From the NCBI GenBank assembly GCA_028287465.1, contig JAQBPO010000031.1, positions 62,001-126,000 of the forward strand: a stretch of DNA of 64,000 bases. Direction: 5' to 3'. The stretch is from Fibrobacterota bacterium (GTDB taxonomy: Bacteria; Fibrobacterota; Fibrobacteria; UBA11236). The notes beneath the pieces are model-generated. The model ran no database searches. It saw only the letters and a program-made list of their open reading frames with translations, and was not told the origin of the DNA. This document shows, in pieces, positions 34,669 to 42,991 of this stretch; positions within the stretch are counted from its first letter, which is position 1, and every line of letters begins with the position of its first letter. Made by a program: the position numbers and the translations under genes.

Positions 34669-35073
34669 ATGGCCAAGATACTGATTTACGAACCGGAAGA
34701 CCGGTACCGGATAATGTTGCGCTTCATCCTGGAAGGCATCAATCATCGCGTCCTGGATGCGGGAAGCCTGGAAGACATCCCCATCCTGCTCGCTGCCGAC
34801 AAGCCGGACCTTATCGTGCTTGGCGTGCATCTGGGCGAAGAGCCGGAATTCCCGACCTGGCCGGACTGGCGGTTGGAACTGCCCGACGTGCCCACCCTGA
34901 TCCTCTTCTCCGGGGAGGAATCCATGCGCGCGGAGTTCCTGGAAGCCTGGGACGGGTCCCGGTCCCTGAACCAGATGATCCAGCCGATCGATCCCTATCC
35001 CCTTCTCGCCATGGTGAAGGCCATGCTGACCGCGCCCGTGGAGTGGCGCCGCGGCGGCCAGCACGCGGGCTGA
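34669..35073 (+). CDS. Degenerate response-regulator receiver-domain protein
   Basis: 134 residues that fold-match a stand-alone receiver: first strand 'KILIYEPEDRYRIMLRFIL' with the acidic pocket (E8, E10, D11), third strand 'KPDLIVLGVHLG', fourth strand 'VPTLILFSGEES', fifth 'LNQMIQPIDPYPLLAMVKAM'. The position normally holding the phosphorylated Asp is Gly52, and the usual Lys before the last Pro is Gln. Without these the protein cannot be phosphorylated in the normal way, so it is likely a pseudo-receiver used for protein binding. It is divergent from moeA across about 150 bp. No kinase is nearby. Confidence 0.7.
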   Translation: MAKILIYEPEDRYRIMLRFILEGINHRVLDAGSLEDIPILLAADKPDLIVLGVHLGEEPEFPTWPDWRLELPDVPTLILFSGEESMRAEFLEAWDGSRSLNQMIQPIDPYPLLAMVKAMLTAPVEWRRGGQHAG

Positions 35074-35123
35074 GGCGCGGGCGCCGGGCGCCGTCGCCGC
35101 ATAGGGGAGATCGGCGCGGCGGG

Positions 35124-36128
35124 CTAGAAGGTCTGCTCCATCAGCGATCGGCTGGTGAACACCCAGGTTACCACCCTGGTGCGGGGCAGGGATTCGACGA
35201 GCTCCAGGATCCGGTCCGGCCCCTTGATGAATCCCGCCAGGGAATGCACGGTCTTGACCGGGACCCCCAGCTCCCTGGAGAGATGGGCCCCCAGGTGGCC
35301 CGACTGCCGCTTGTATTGGTTGAGGAAGCTGTCCCCGAACAGCAGGATGCCGGCGGAATCCGGTTCCGCATAGATCCCGCCCTTCCCGTTCCCCACCCGC
35401 CGAATCCGCACGGTATCCGTTTCCGCCAATCCGAACTTGTCCGCCAGGTCCCCCTGGAATCCGGTCAGGACCGAATCGATCAGGGCCGATCCCTGCCCGG
35501 TCCCGGCCGGAAGCCCGGCCGGGCTTCCGGCCCGTGATTCCGGATCCCGTTCCCCCTCCGCCATGAGCCCCGGCCGCAGCCGCGCGGCGAGCCTCACGGC
35601 CGCCAGCCGGATGGCATCCTCGTCCCAATGGGTATCCGTATGCGGGAACAGGCGCAGGGAATCCCTCGCCGCCGCGAAATCCCTGCGCAGGTCGAGGTAC
35701 TCCACTCCCAGGCTGTCGAGTCCCGCCAGGAAAAGGTTCTTGGACGGGCTGATGTCGGACCCATCCCTGCCGCCCAGCAGGGCCGGGTACACTTCCACCT
35801 TGGTCGGGACCGGCACCAGCAGGAGCCGGACGCCCTTCGCCTTGAGTCCGGCCGAAACCCGCGAGATGAGGGCGAGGTTGGAATCGAGGTGGTCCCATTT
35901 GGTGACCGCGGCGCGCAGGTCCTCCAGGTAGAACAGGTGCCCGTTCCCGCCCCGGATGACGTATTTGTCCGCCCCCTTGCCGGATCGCGCGTCCTGGGCG
36001 TCCAGGACCCGGATGAGGGCCTCGTTGCGGGAATAGAACGGATCCTTTTCCCGGCATCCCGCAAGGATGAGCAAGGAGAAGAGCAGGACGAGCAGGGACG
36101 CGGGCGCGTAACGCCGGGCAGGCTTCAT
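35124..36128 (-). CDS. AlgJ/AlgX-like SGNH lipoprotein (possible polysaccharide O-acetylation)
   Basis: 334 residues with a lipoprotein signal (LVLLFSLLILAGC, Cys25). The layout matches the AlgJ/AlgX/SGNH-like acetyltransferase group: 'LFYLEDLRAAVTKW', 'KGVRLLLVPVPTKVEVYP', an 'HTDTHWDEDAIRLAA' block (about 161-175) supplying the Asp-His pair, and 'ILLFGDSFLNQY' (about 263) supplying the Ser nucleophile. These proteins acetylate exopolysaccharide in the periplasm. The MBOAT partner expected from the alginate system is not adjacent. The gene lies 130 bp downstream of the glycan transferase fusion on the same strand and may be co-transcribed. ATG is preceded by AAGGAA. Confidence 0.75.
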   Translation of the reverse strand: MKPARRYAPASLLVLLFSLLILAGCREKDPFYSRNEALIRVLDAQDARSGKGADKYVIRGGNGHLFYLEDLRAAVTKWDHLDSNLALISRVSAGLKAKGVRLLLVPVPTKVEVYPALLGGRDGSDISPSKNLFLAGLDSLGVEYLDLRRDFAAARDSLRLFPHTDTHWDEDAIRLAAVRLAARLRPGLMAEGERDPESRAGSPAGLPAGTGQGSALIDSVLTGFQGDLADKFGLAETDTVRIRRVGNGKGGIYAEPDSAGILLFGDSFLNQYKRQSGHLGAHLSRELGVPVKTVHSLAGFIKGPDRILELVESLPRTRVVTWVFTSRSLMEQTF

Positions 36129-36258
36129 CGGAGGGTTCCTTCAGCCATTATCATACCGGTAAAAAGGGAGCCGACGCAAGGGCCTGACTTATGGTACAGC
36201 TACGCTCTTACGGTGCGCCGCAAGGGTCGGAGCGGGCCCCGCCTCCGGGCGATAGGGC

Positions 36259-38316
36259 CTAAGCCCTCGCCGGCCGCCGCGGAATCACGGGATTGTCGTG
36301 GGCTTCCCGGCGTTCCGCCGCGCGAATGGCATCGCGATCGCCTTGGGCGCCCAGGTGGCTGGGGATGTAAACGGGATTGCGTCGCAACATCACCTGGACC
36401 CGGCGCGTTGCCATGCTGTCCCGGATGGAGGTGAAAGCGAACTTCTGCATCAACCGGTTGAGCTTCCACTCCAGGGAATGCTGGTTCACGTAATGTTGGA
36501 AGGTCTTGACCAGGCCCACGCTCACGCGGCGCTGATCCTGATCCAGCTCCCAGGGATGGAAATAGACCATGGCGGGATGGCCCTTGCGGTTGCAGGAGTC
36601 TATGAAGGTTTCCGTGACCACGTGCGGGAACAGGCGCAGGTAACCTCCACCGGACATGGGCAGGAATTTGTTGCCGACGCCCAGGGTGGACATGGGGAAT
36701 TCCATCATGGTCTTGCCGCTCTTCAGGTGCTGGGTATGCGGCAGGCGGTTCGGATAATGCGGGATGCCGTAGCGGTCGCGCTTGATGGGGAAGATGCTGG
36801 AATCGTACTTGAGGCCGTGCTTGGCCATGATTTCCAGGGCCCAGTAGGTGCTGGGCACGATGGTGAAGTTCGAGGCCCGGTGTCCGATGACGGGCTGGGT
36901 ATAGTTCCTGGCGATGGCTTCCAGGGACTTGGCGAGATCTTCCTCGTAGCTGGCCGGGGTCATGTCCGTGATCAGGTTGTGGTAATACCCATGGGTCCCG
37001 ATCTCATGGCCTTCCGATGCGATCATGCGGACGATCTCGGGGAAGCGCTCCGCCACCCAACCCAGCACGAAAAAGGTGGCCTTGGCCTCCTGGGAGCGGA
37101 ACAGGCCCAGGATGCGCTCCATGTTGGCTACGATGCGCGTCTCCTGCAGATGCCAGGTGGAAGGCGGCACCTTTTCCTTGAGGTTGTACGCATGGAACCA
37201 GCATTCCACGTCCACGGTCATGAAGTTGCGGACGCGGCTCTGCGGACGGGCCAGATCCACCACCTTGTCCATGTGGATCTCCTGGAGCATCCGGTGGACG
37301 CGGGGGCTGGGATCGCGCACGGCCATGCGGCCGCCCAGGCCGTTCACGCGGTGGGACAGGTCCACCAGGAAGCCCAGGTCGTCCAGATCGAAATCCTTAC
37401 GCGGGGTGTAGCACACTTCCAGGGTCTTGATGCCGCGGGCGGAAAGGCGGGCCAGGCGATCGGTGATCTCCGAAGGATCCTTGCCCTGGAGGACCATGGA
37501 GCGATCATCGCTGTCCAGCTTCACCCAGGCCGTGACCTTATGGGTGGAGCCGTGCTTCTTGGGCGCGTGCGCCAGCATGTTGAGGAGCTTGACGCGCTTG
37601 AGGCTCGCCAGATCGCGGGTATCCCCTTCCTTGCGGGGCTTGATGAGCAGGTAACCCACGGTGTTCATGAGCACCCACCATTCCATGCGCGCCCAGGAGC
37701 CGAAATGGCTGAAGGAGGCCCGGTAGGAATAATCGAAGTAGGTCTTGCGGACCACGCTCTCCATGCCCTCGTCGTAGCCGAGGGAGATCTGCGCGAGACC
37801 GGTCAGGCCGGGCTTGACCCAAAGGGTGCGGTTCTGGTAATGCGGGATGGTGCGGCCGAACTCGACGGTGAAATGCGCCCGCTCGGGACGCGGGCCGATG
37901 AAGCTCATGTCCCCGCGCAGCACGCTCCAGAATTGCGGGAGCTCATCCAGGTGGAGGGCGCGCAGCCACCATCCAACCTGGGTCACGCGCGGGTCGATGC
38001 CCTTGGCCGCCAATTGCGGCCCGTTCTTCTCCGCGTCCGTGCGCATGCTGCGGAACTTGTAGATCTCGAAAGGCTTGCCCCCCACGTCGGACTTGCGGAT
38101 GGGCGCGGGCTCTTCCCCGTCCGGGCCTTTTTCGCGGGGGCGGGACCGTTTGTTGATGCCCACCCGTTCCTGGCTATAGAGGATCGGGCCCGGGCTTTCC
38201 ATCTTGATGAGGATGGCCAGGATGGGGTAGAAAAATAGGAAGGCGCCGGTGCCCACAAGACCGACGGCTATATCGATCATCCGTTTCACGACGATGACGC
38301 TGGGACTGGGTCGCAT
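36259..38316 (-). CDS. Fusion: initiating sugar-phosphate transferase + STAS-like domain + polysaccharide deacetylase
   Basis: 685 residues with three parts. Residues 9-245 form a monotopic bacterial sugar transferase, which moves a sugar-1-phosphate to undecaprenyl phosphate: one membrane helix (about 13-38), 'PFEIYKFRSMRTDAE', 'LDELPQFWSVLRGDMSFIGP', 'WVKPGLTGLAQ'. Residues ~258-355 look like a STAS domain ('RLSARGIKTLEV', 'LGFLVDLSHRVNGLGGR', 'VHRMLQEIHMDKVVDL'). Residues ~362-620 are a polysaccharide deacetylase of the XrtA/PEP-CTERM-locus kind: 'FMTVDVECWFH' (D369), 'EGHEIGTHGYYH' (H437, H442), 'VYFHPWELD' (H587). The ATG at 38316 has AAGGAGCAGG directly before it. The transferase works on the cytoplasmic face, whereas such deacetylases usually act on sugars or polymer, so a single-compartment fusion is unexpected. 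Confidence 0.85.
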   Translation of the reverse strand: MRPSPSVIVVKRMIDIAVGLVGTGAFLFFYPILAILIKMESPGPILYSQERVGINKRSRPREKGPDGEEPAPIRKSDVGGKPFEIYKFRSMRTDAEKNGPQLAAKGIDPRVTQVGWWLRALHLDELPQFWSVLRGDMSFIGPRPERAHFTVEFGRTIPHYQNRTLWVKPGLTGLAQISLGYDEGMESVVRKTYFDYSYRASFSHFGSWARMEWWVLMNTVGYLLIKPRKEGDTRDLASLKRVKLLNMLAHAPKKHGSTHKVTAWVKLDSDDRSMVLQGKDPSEITDRLARLSARGIKTLEVCYTPRKDFDLDDLGFLVDLSHRVNGLGGRMAVRDPSPRVHRMLQEIHMDKVVDLARPQSRVRNFMTVDVECWFHAYNLKEKVPPSTWHLQETRIVANMERILGLFRSQEAKATFFVLGWVAERFPEIVRMIASEGHEIGTHGYYHNLITDMTPASYEEDLAKSLEAIARNYTQPVIGHRASNFTIVPSTYWALEIMAKHGLKYDSSIFPIKRDRYGIPHYPNRLPHTQHLKSGKTMMEFPMSTLGVGNKFLPMSGGGYLRLFPHVVTETFIDSCNRKGHPAMVYFHPWELDQDQRRVSVGLVKTFQHYVNQHSLEWKLNRLMQKFAFTSIRDSMATRRVQVMLRRNPVYIPSHLGAQGDRDAIRAAERREAHDNPVIPRRPARA

Positions 38317-38677
38317 CCTGCTCCTTGCGCGCGCGGGGCGCCTTTCCAAAAACCGTCGGATCCGACAACGGATCCGGATATGCGTTGCAATCTTAGGGGA
38401 TGGCCGGGCTTTTTTCCAAGATTATCGGAATTTGACCGGTTTCTGGCCATTTTCAAGGAAATTGAAGGACCGGGGGCCGGCCCGCTCCCTTCGCCGGGCT
38501 CCCAGGATGCATCGGGATGGCTTCGGAAACGCGCCGGGAAAGCATCGGGAAAGTTTGCATTTGATTTCACTTCGCGCCTCCGCAAAACCTTATTTCCCAT
38601 TATAGGCTTTACGACCGCACCAGTGAAAAATCGGTAGAAGAACAGCGTTGGGTATCGGCCATGCCGATGGGGGCTCC
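38317..38677. other. 361-bp divergent intergenic region with a 12-bp palindrome
   Basis: No gene is seen between the transferase fusion and dedA. The palindrome GTCGGATCCGAC at 38355-38366 is followed two bases later by AACGGATCCGGA, giving two CGGATCCG centres 14 bp apart, about 40-60 bp upstream of the transferase start. This could be an operator for it. The rest is featureless, with A/T-rich pieces near 38400-38460. Confidence 0.3.
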
Positions 38678-39277
38678 ATGCGTGAATGGCTGATCGAAAA
38701 CGGCGAATGGGGCGTGGCCCTGCTGATGTTGCTCCAGAACCTCTTCCCGCTCCTGCCTTCCGAAGTCATCATGCCCCTGGCCGGCTTTCTCGCGTCCATC
38801 GGGATCCTGGATATGAAGGGCGTGGTGCTCGCGGGCCTGCTGGGGTCCCTGCTCGGTCATCTCCCCTGGTATTTCCTGGGCTTCGCCTTGGGCGAAGAGC
38901 GGCTGGAAAAGCTGGTGGCGCGGCATGGCCACTGGATCCACCTCCGCAAGGTGCATGTCCAGAAGGCCGAAGCCTGGTTCGATCGAAACAATGTGAAGGC
39001 CGTCCTCCTGGGCCGCCTCGTTCCCGGCCTCCGCACCTGCGTGAACATCCCCGCCGGGACCACCCGCATGCACTTCGTCCCTTACCTGGTCTACACCCTG
39101 ATCGGCGACGCCATCTGGACCACCCTGCTCGCCTACGGCGGATATATCATGGGGCGGGATTACCATTTGATCGCCAGCTACATGCATATGTTCGTCTGGG
39201 TCATCGCGGGCGGCATCACGGCCCTGACCTTGGTCATCTGGATCCGGCGCCATGGCCAGCATGGCCGGCCGGCCTAG
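38678..39277 (+). CDS. DedA family membrane protein
   Basis: 199 residues, with hydrophobic segments typical of DedA (SNARE-associated/VTT) proteins. Visible family blocks are 'NLFPLLPSEVIMPLAGFLA', 'AGLLGSLLGHLPWYFLGFALG' and the 'GRLVPGLRTCVNIPAGTTRM' motif that is the strongest family mark. DedA proteins act as membrane lipid transporters or flippases, including undecaprenyl phosphate recycling in some species, and affect envelope stability. ATG 38678 is preferred over TTG 38648 because it follows GGGGG and starts directly with the expected N-terminus. Confidence 0.88.
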   Translation: MREWLIENGEWGVALLMLLQNLFPLLPSEVIMPLAGFLASIGILDMKGVVLAGLLGSLLGHLPWYFLGFALGEERLEKLVARHGHWIHLRKVHVQKAEAWFDRNNVKAVLLGRLVPGLRTCVNIPAGTTRMHFVPYLVYTLIGDAIWTTLLAYGGYIMGRDYHLIASYMHMFVWVIAGGITALTLVIWIRRHGQHGRPA

Positions 39278-39382
39278 TCCCGGATGGCCCGACCGTGTCC
39301 GGGGGCCGGCTGAAATGCTTTATTGATACTGAGGTGCCCGGGTTCCGGGAGCCGGGGCGGCGGGAAGACGGGAGATTCCGGG

Positions 39383-39859
39383 ATGGAGCGACGGGGAAAC
39401 GGCATGGGCGGGAGACGGGGGTTCCGGAACTACGACATGGAGATTTTCCTCCGCTTGGCGGCCTATCGCGCGATCCACGGCGGCCGCAACCCTCCGCTCA
39501 ACAGTACCCTCTGGATGGAACATGCGCTCCTCTGGGAGGAAAGCCATAAGCCCACGCCTCTCGGGCGTTTATTCGGCCGCCGCCCCCGGGAGGCGGACTG
39601 GCATGATGCCCGCCCCTTGGACCGGTTTCCCGTGGTGAAGCCCTTCCTCCGGGACGACTATACCGTGGGGCAGGTTACCGCGCGCCTGGAGGCCTGGCCG
39701 ATGATCGCGGGCAGCCGAATCGTGGATCGGGATCCGTCCGGGGAATGGTTCCTGTTCATCATCGAGGTGGTGGCGGAGAGCAAGCGCAAAGCGGAGCAGA
39801 TCGTGGAGTGCATCTTCCTGGTCGAGCCCCACGTCCGCAGCAATCCCGAACCGTCCTGA
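39383..39859 (+). CDS. Hypothetical protein
   Basis: 158 residues from ATG 39383, after GGGAGA. No signal peptide. The first 20 residues are Arg/Gly-rich. The body ('NYDMEIFLRLAAYRAIHGGR', 'TARLEAWPMIAGSRIVDRDP', 'LFIIEVVAESKRKAEQIVEC') looks like a small alpha/beta fold with an acidic C-terminus. I do not recognise a family. It is convergent with the minus-strand gene ending at 39866, six bases away. Confidence 0.55.
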   Translation: MERRGNGMGGRRGFRNYDMEIFLRLAAYRAIHGGRNPPLNSTLWMEHALLWEESHKPTPLGRLFGRRPREADWHDARPLDRFPVVKPFLRDDYTVGQVTARLEAWPMIAGSRIVDRDPSGEWFLFIIEVVAESKRKAEQIVECIFLVEPHVRSNPEPS

Positions 39860-39865
39860 ATCCCT

Positions 39866-40582
39866 TTATTCCGCCGGTGCCGGAGGGGGCGCCCCTTCCT
39901 TGGGAACCCTGAATTTCCTGACCTTCGGCGGCGGCGGGGCCTTTCCCTTGCGGACCACGTTCACGGCCGCGGCGGAAGCGCGCCGTTCCCGCTCCACCAC
40001 GAAGGGAGTCCCCTCCCCTTCCACCCGCTCCGGATAGTAGGCCATCCGCAACTGCACCTTGGCGAATCTGGGCCGGGCATGGAAGTCGCCCAAGACGCGA
40101 TCCAGCCGGCGCTGTCCCTGGAAGGTCTGATGCGCCCCGATGCGCTGGGGCGGGAAGTCGTTGGGGTCCACGGCGATTCCCGAGGCCGGACCGCCGGCGG
40201 TGGTCCCGGAAGAAGCGGGTCCGGAAGGGACGCCCGCTCCCGTTGAAGAAACCCCGTGTCCGCCGCCCCCGCCTTGGGATGCTTCCCCCGGGATCCGCGA
40301 TCCCGCCGAGGCGGGCTTCCGGTCGAAGGTGAGCACCAGGGTGTTGCCGGACATCGAGGCATGAGGCGGGATCTGGCAATCCAGGAACAATACGCTGTCC
40401 GAAGGGTTCACGAAGGTGAAGGCGTACTGGAGCATGCCTTGATCCAATTGGTAGATGGCCGTGTCCGTTTTCAGGGTCGGCGGCGCGGTCGCGATGGGCG
40501 TGGCCAGGGCGCCTTCCTGGGCCGGGGCCAGGGAAAAGGCGAAGGCGATTGCGAAGGCAAGTCCTTTGGGTCCGAAGCGCAT
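39866..40582 (-). CDS. Secreted hypothetical protein with Gly/Ser-rich linker
   Basis: 238 residues with a signal peptide (MRFGPKGLAFAIAFAFSLAPAQ). Residues ~30-90 form a beta segment ('YAFTFVNPSDSVLFLDCQIP') and a Gly/Ser/Ala linker spans about 92-135. A second segment ('RIGAHQTFQGQRRLDRVLGD...FAKVQLRMAYYPERV') is followed by a Pro/Lys-rich tail. The family is unknown. Its ATG lies one base after the stop of the TIGR01777 gene, so it is the last cistron of a coupled three-gene operon. Confidence 0.6.
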   Translation of the reverse strand: MRFGPKGLAFAIAFAFSLAPAQEGALATPIATAPPTLKTDTAIYQLDQGMLQYAFTFVNPSDSVLFLDCQIPPHASMSGNTLVLTFDRKPASAGSRIPGEASQGGGGGHGVSSTGAGVPSGPASSGTTAGGPASGIAVDPNDFPPQRIGAHQTFQGQRRLDRVLGDFHARPRFAKVQLRMAYYPERVEGEGTPFVVERERRASAAAVNVVRKGKAPPPPKVRKFRVPKEGAPPPAPAE

Positions 40583-40583
40583 T

Positions 40584-41513
40584 TCATCCTCCTGAGGCTA
40601 TCTGTCCCAAGGCCGCGTCCAAGCGGGGGTAACGGAAAGTATACCCCATCGCGGCGAGCCTTTTCCCGTCCGTCCGTTGGCCTTCCAGCAAGGTGGCCGC
40701 CATGTCCCCCAATACCGGCCGCAGCAGCAAGGCCGGGGCCTTGAACAACAGGGGCCTGTGCACGGCCTTGGCCAGGGCGCGGGCGAAATCCCTTTGCGTC
40801 ATGGGTTCCGGCGCGGTCCCGTTCACGGCCCCTTTCATGGGCGCCGACCCGCTCATGCCTCCGGCCGAAAGGGCATGGGCGAAAATCCCCGCGGTATCCT
40901 CCACATGGATCCAGCTCCACCATTGCTTCCCGGAACCGAGCACCGCGCCGCCGCCCAACCGGTAGACGGGAAGCAGCTTTTCCAGGGCCCCGCCCCGGCC
41001 GAGCACCAGGCCGTTGCGCACCGCCACGGTGCGGATGCCCAAGGCCTCGGCCCTGAAAATCTCGCGCTCCCAGGCCACGCATACCCCGGCCAGGAATCCG
41101 CGGCCCGGCGCGGCAGTCTCTTCCAGGATGCGATCGCCGCCGTCCCCGTAGTAGCCGACCGCCGAGGCCGCCGCGAAAACCGAGGGCTTGGCCTTGGCCC
41201 GGCCCATGGCTTCCACCAGGGCCCGGGTGCCTTGCACGCGGGAATCCAGGATGCGTTTCTTCCGCTCCTCGGTCCACGGCCATTGGCCGATATTCTCCCC
41301 GGCCAGATGGACCACGGCTTCCGCGCCGTCCATGGCCTCGTCGGGAACGGAGCCGCCCGGATGCCATGCGAAGGAGCGCGTCCCAGGGGGGGCGTTGCGG
41401 TTCGCGGCTTCCGGGTTACGGGAGAGGATGCGGAGGACGTGGCCTTCCGCGCGCAACCGGGCCGTAAGGGCGCTTCCGATGAAGCCCGTGGCGCCGGTGA
41501 TCAGGACGATCAT
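40584..41513 (-). CDS. TIGR01777-family NAD(P)-binding epimerase/oxidoreductase
   Basis: 309 residues. A Rossmann nucleotide-binding loop opens the protein ('MIVLITGATGFIGSALTARL'). Further signature blocks are 'AEAVVHLAGENIGQWPWTEERKKRILDSRV' (split by the conserved HLAGE), 'SAVGYYGDGGDRILEE', 'VAVRNGLVLGRGGALEKLLP' and 'WSWIHVEDTAGI'. This extended-SDR subgroup (E. coli YfcH relatives) has no firmly established substrate. Its start overlaps the stop of the upstream methyltransferase gene (ATGA). Confidence 0.88.
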   Translation of the reverse strand: MIVLITGATGFIGSALTARLRAEGHVLRILSRNPEAANRNAPPGTRSFAWHPGGSVPDEAMDGAEAVVHLAGENIGQWPWTEERKKRILDSRVQGTRALVEAMGRAKAKPSVFAAASAVGYYGDGGDRILEETAAPGRGFLAGVCVAWEREIFRAEALGIRTVAVRNGLVLGRGGALEKLLPVYRLGGGAVLGSGKQWWSWIHVEDTAGIFAHALSAGGMSGSAPMKGAVNGTAPEPMTQRDFARALAKAVHRPLLFKAPALLLRPVLGDMAATLLEGQRTDGKRLAAMGYTFRYPRLDAALGQIASGG

Positions 41514-42805
41514 CTTCCGGGCGGAGTCTTGTCCACGGAGGGGCGATGGGGCTTGACGGCCTTTTCGGGCTTGGCCTTCTCAGGCGTATCGGAACCGTCT
41601 TCCCGCGGAGGCATGATGGAATACTCGGAGACCGCGACTTCCAGGGCGCCGTTGTCGATCATGAGGCGGTTTTCCGGCTTGAACCAGATTTCCTTCTCGA
41701 GCTCGCGATCCGGGATGAGCACATAGGCCTTGGAGGACGGGCACTTCACCTTGAGGAACTGGCCCAGGGACTTGTAGAAATCCTGAAGGCCTTCCTTGGT
41801 GTCCTCGAGGCGCACGCCGTAGGGCGGATTGGCCACGATGACGCGATCGGGATAGGGTCCCTCGAGCTTGGCGAAGTCCTTCTGGATCAGCTTGATCGCG
41901 TCCAGGAAGGGCGTGCGCGCGAGATTGGCGCGCGTGGCCGCCATGGCCCGGGCGCTGATGTCCACGCCCGTGATCAGGCCCTTGGGAAGGGGCAGCATGT
42001 TCTTGGTGAACTCGTTCTTGACCTTGGCCCACAGGGACTCGGAGAAATCCGGCAGGGTCTCGAAGCCCTGGGTCTCGCGGAAATAGCCGGCCGGCATATG
42101 GGTGGCGATCATCGCGCCTTCGATGAGGAAGGTGCCGCTTCCGCAGAACAGATCGAGCAATGGGCGTTCGCCCTTCCACTTGGCGAACATCAGGACCGCG
42201 GCGGCCAGGTTCTCCTTGAGCGGCGCATCCACGGCCTGGATGCGGTAGCCGCGGCGATGCATGATGCCGTCCGAATAATAGAGGCTGATGGTGGCCTGGT
42301 CATGGCGCAGGAAGAGATCGAGGCGTACGTCCGGGGTCTCGCGATCGATGGAGGGCCGGGCGCCGGTGCGTTCGCGCAGGCTGTCGACGACGGCGTCCTT
42401 CAGCTTGAGGGCGGCGTATTGGGAATGCGTGATCGCGGAATCCGAGACCGAGGCGGTGACCTTGAGGGTCTGGCCTTCCTTCAGGATGCGCGCCCAGTTG
42501 AACTTGACCGCATGTTCGTAGAGCTCGTCGGGATTGCGGCAGGGGAAGGTGGCCAGGGGGCGCAGCACGCGCGAAGCGAGCCGCGAAGCGTATACCACCC
42601 GGTAGACTTCTTCCCGGGAAAGCTTGGCTTCCACCCCGAGATAGACCTGCTTCACATCGACGATGCCGAGCTCGCGCATTTCCGCTTCCAGGAGGGGCTC
42701 CAGGTTGCGCGGAGTGCTGATGAAAAAGGCGTGGCGGGCGGGGCCCTTGCGTCCCGCATCCGACTGGGTATCTTCCAAGACGGAAAGGGGATCCGATGCG
42801 TTCAT
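41510..42805 (-). CDS. THUMP-domain 23S rRNA guanine-N2 methyltransferase (RlmL/RlmK-type N-terminal module)
   Basis: 431 residues. The N-terminus ('HAFFISTPRNLEPLLEAEMR') and the THUMP domain (about 70-185) bind RNA. The methyltransferase core follows with 'PLLDLFCGSGTFLIEGAMIA' for S-adenosylmethionine binding and 'RVIVANPPYGVRL', the NPPY catalytic motif of N2-guanine enzymes. It corresponds to the G2445-modifying half of RlmL, with no RlmK half. The C-terminal 40 residues are Lys/Pro-rich. It is the first gene of the 42805-39866 operon. Confidence 0.85.
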   Translation of the reverse strand: MNASDPLSVLEDTQSDAGRKGPARHAFFISTPRNLEPLLEAEMRELGIVDVKQVYLGVEAKLSREEVYRVVYASRLASRVLRPLATFPCRNPDELYEHAVKFNWARILKEGQTLKVTASVSDSAITHSQYAALKLKDAVVDSLRERTGARPSIDRETPDVRLDLFLRHDQATISLYYSDGIMHRRGYRIQAVDAPLKENLAAAVLMFAKWKGERPLLDLFCGSGTFLIEGAMIATHMPAGYFRETQGFETLPDFSESLWAKVKNEFTKNMLPLPKGLITGVDISARAMAATRANLARTPFLDAIKLIQKDFAKLEGPYPDRVIVANPPYGVRLEDTKEGLQDFYKSLGQFLKVKCPSSKAYVLIPDRELEKEIWFKPENRLMIDNGALEVAVSEYSIMPPREDGSDTPEKAKPEKAVKPHRPSVDKTPPGR

Positions 42806-42874
42806 GGGGAAAACATAAAAATCCGCGCGGGTATTTGCCTATTTATCGATGTAAACCGCGCCGGAAGCCCGGAT

Positions 42875-42897
42875 AAAAGCGCGGAATCCGCTTTTTT
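42875..42897 (-). terminator. Intrinsic terminator of the RRM gene
   Basis: AAAAGCG at 42875-42881 pairs with CGCTTTT at 42889-42895 around a seven-base loop, with T-runs on both strands. It lies about 95 bp past the stop of the RRM gene (minus) and before the methyltransferase operon, so it separates the two transcripts. The shape is bidirectional. Confidence 0.6.
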
Positions 42898-42991
42898 CCG
42901 GTTTGGCCGAACGGATTTTGAGGCGGGGATGGGCCGGGGGATCATCAACGAGGGCCGGCCGCGGGCGCTTGCGCGCGGCCGGACTCCGCTC

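Noticed and set aside
36298-38238. A 646-codon plus-strand frame opposite the transferase fusion
   Set aside because: His/Gly/Ala/Glu-rich antisense shadow. The real product is on the minus strand with catalytic motifs.
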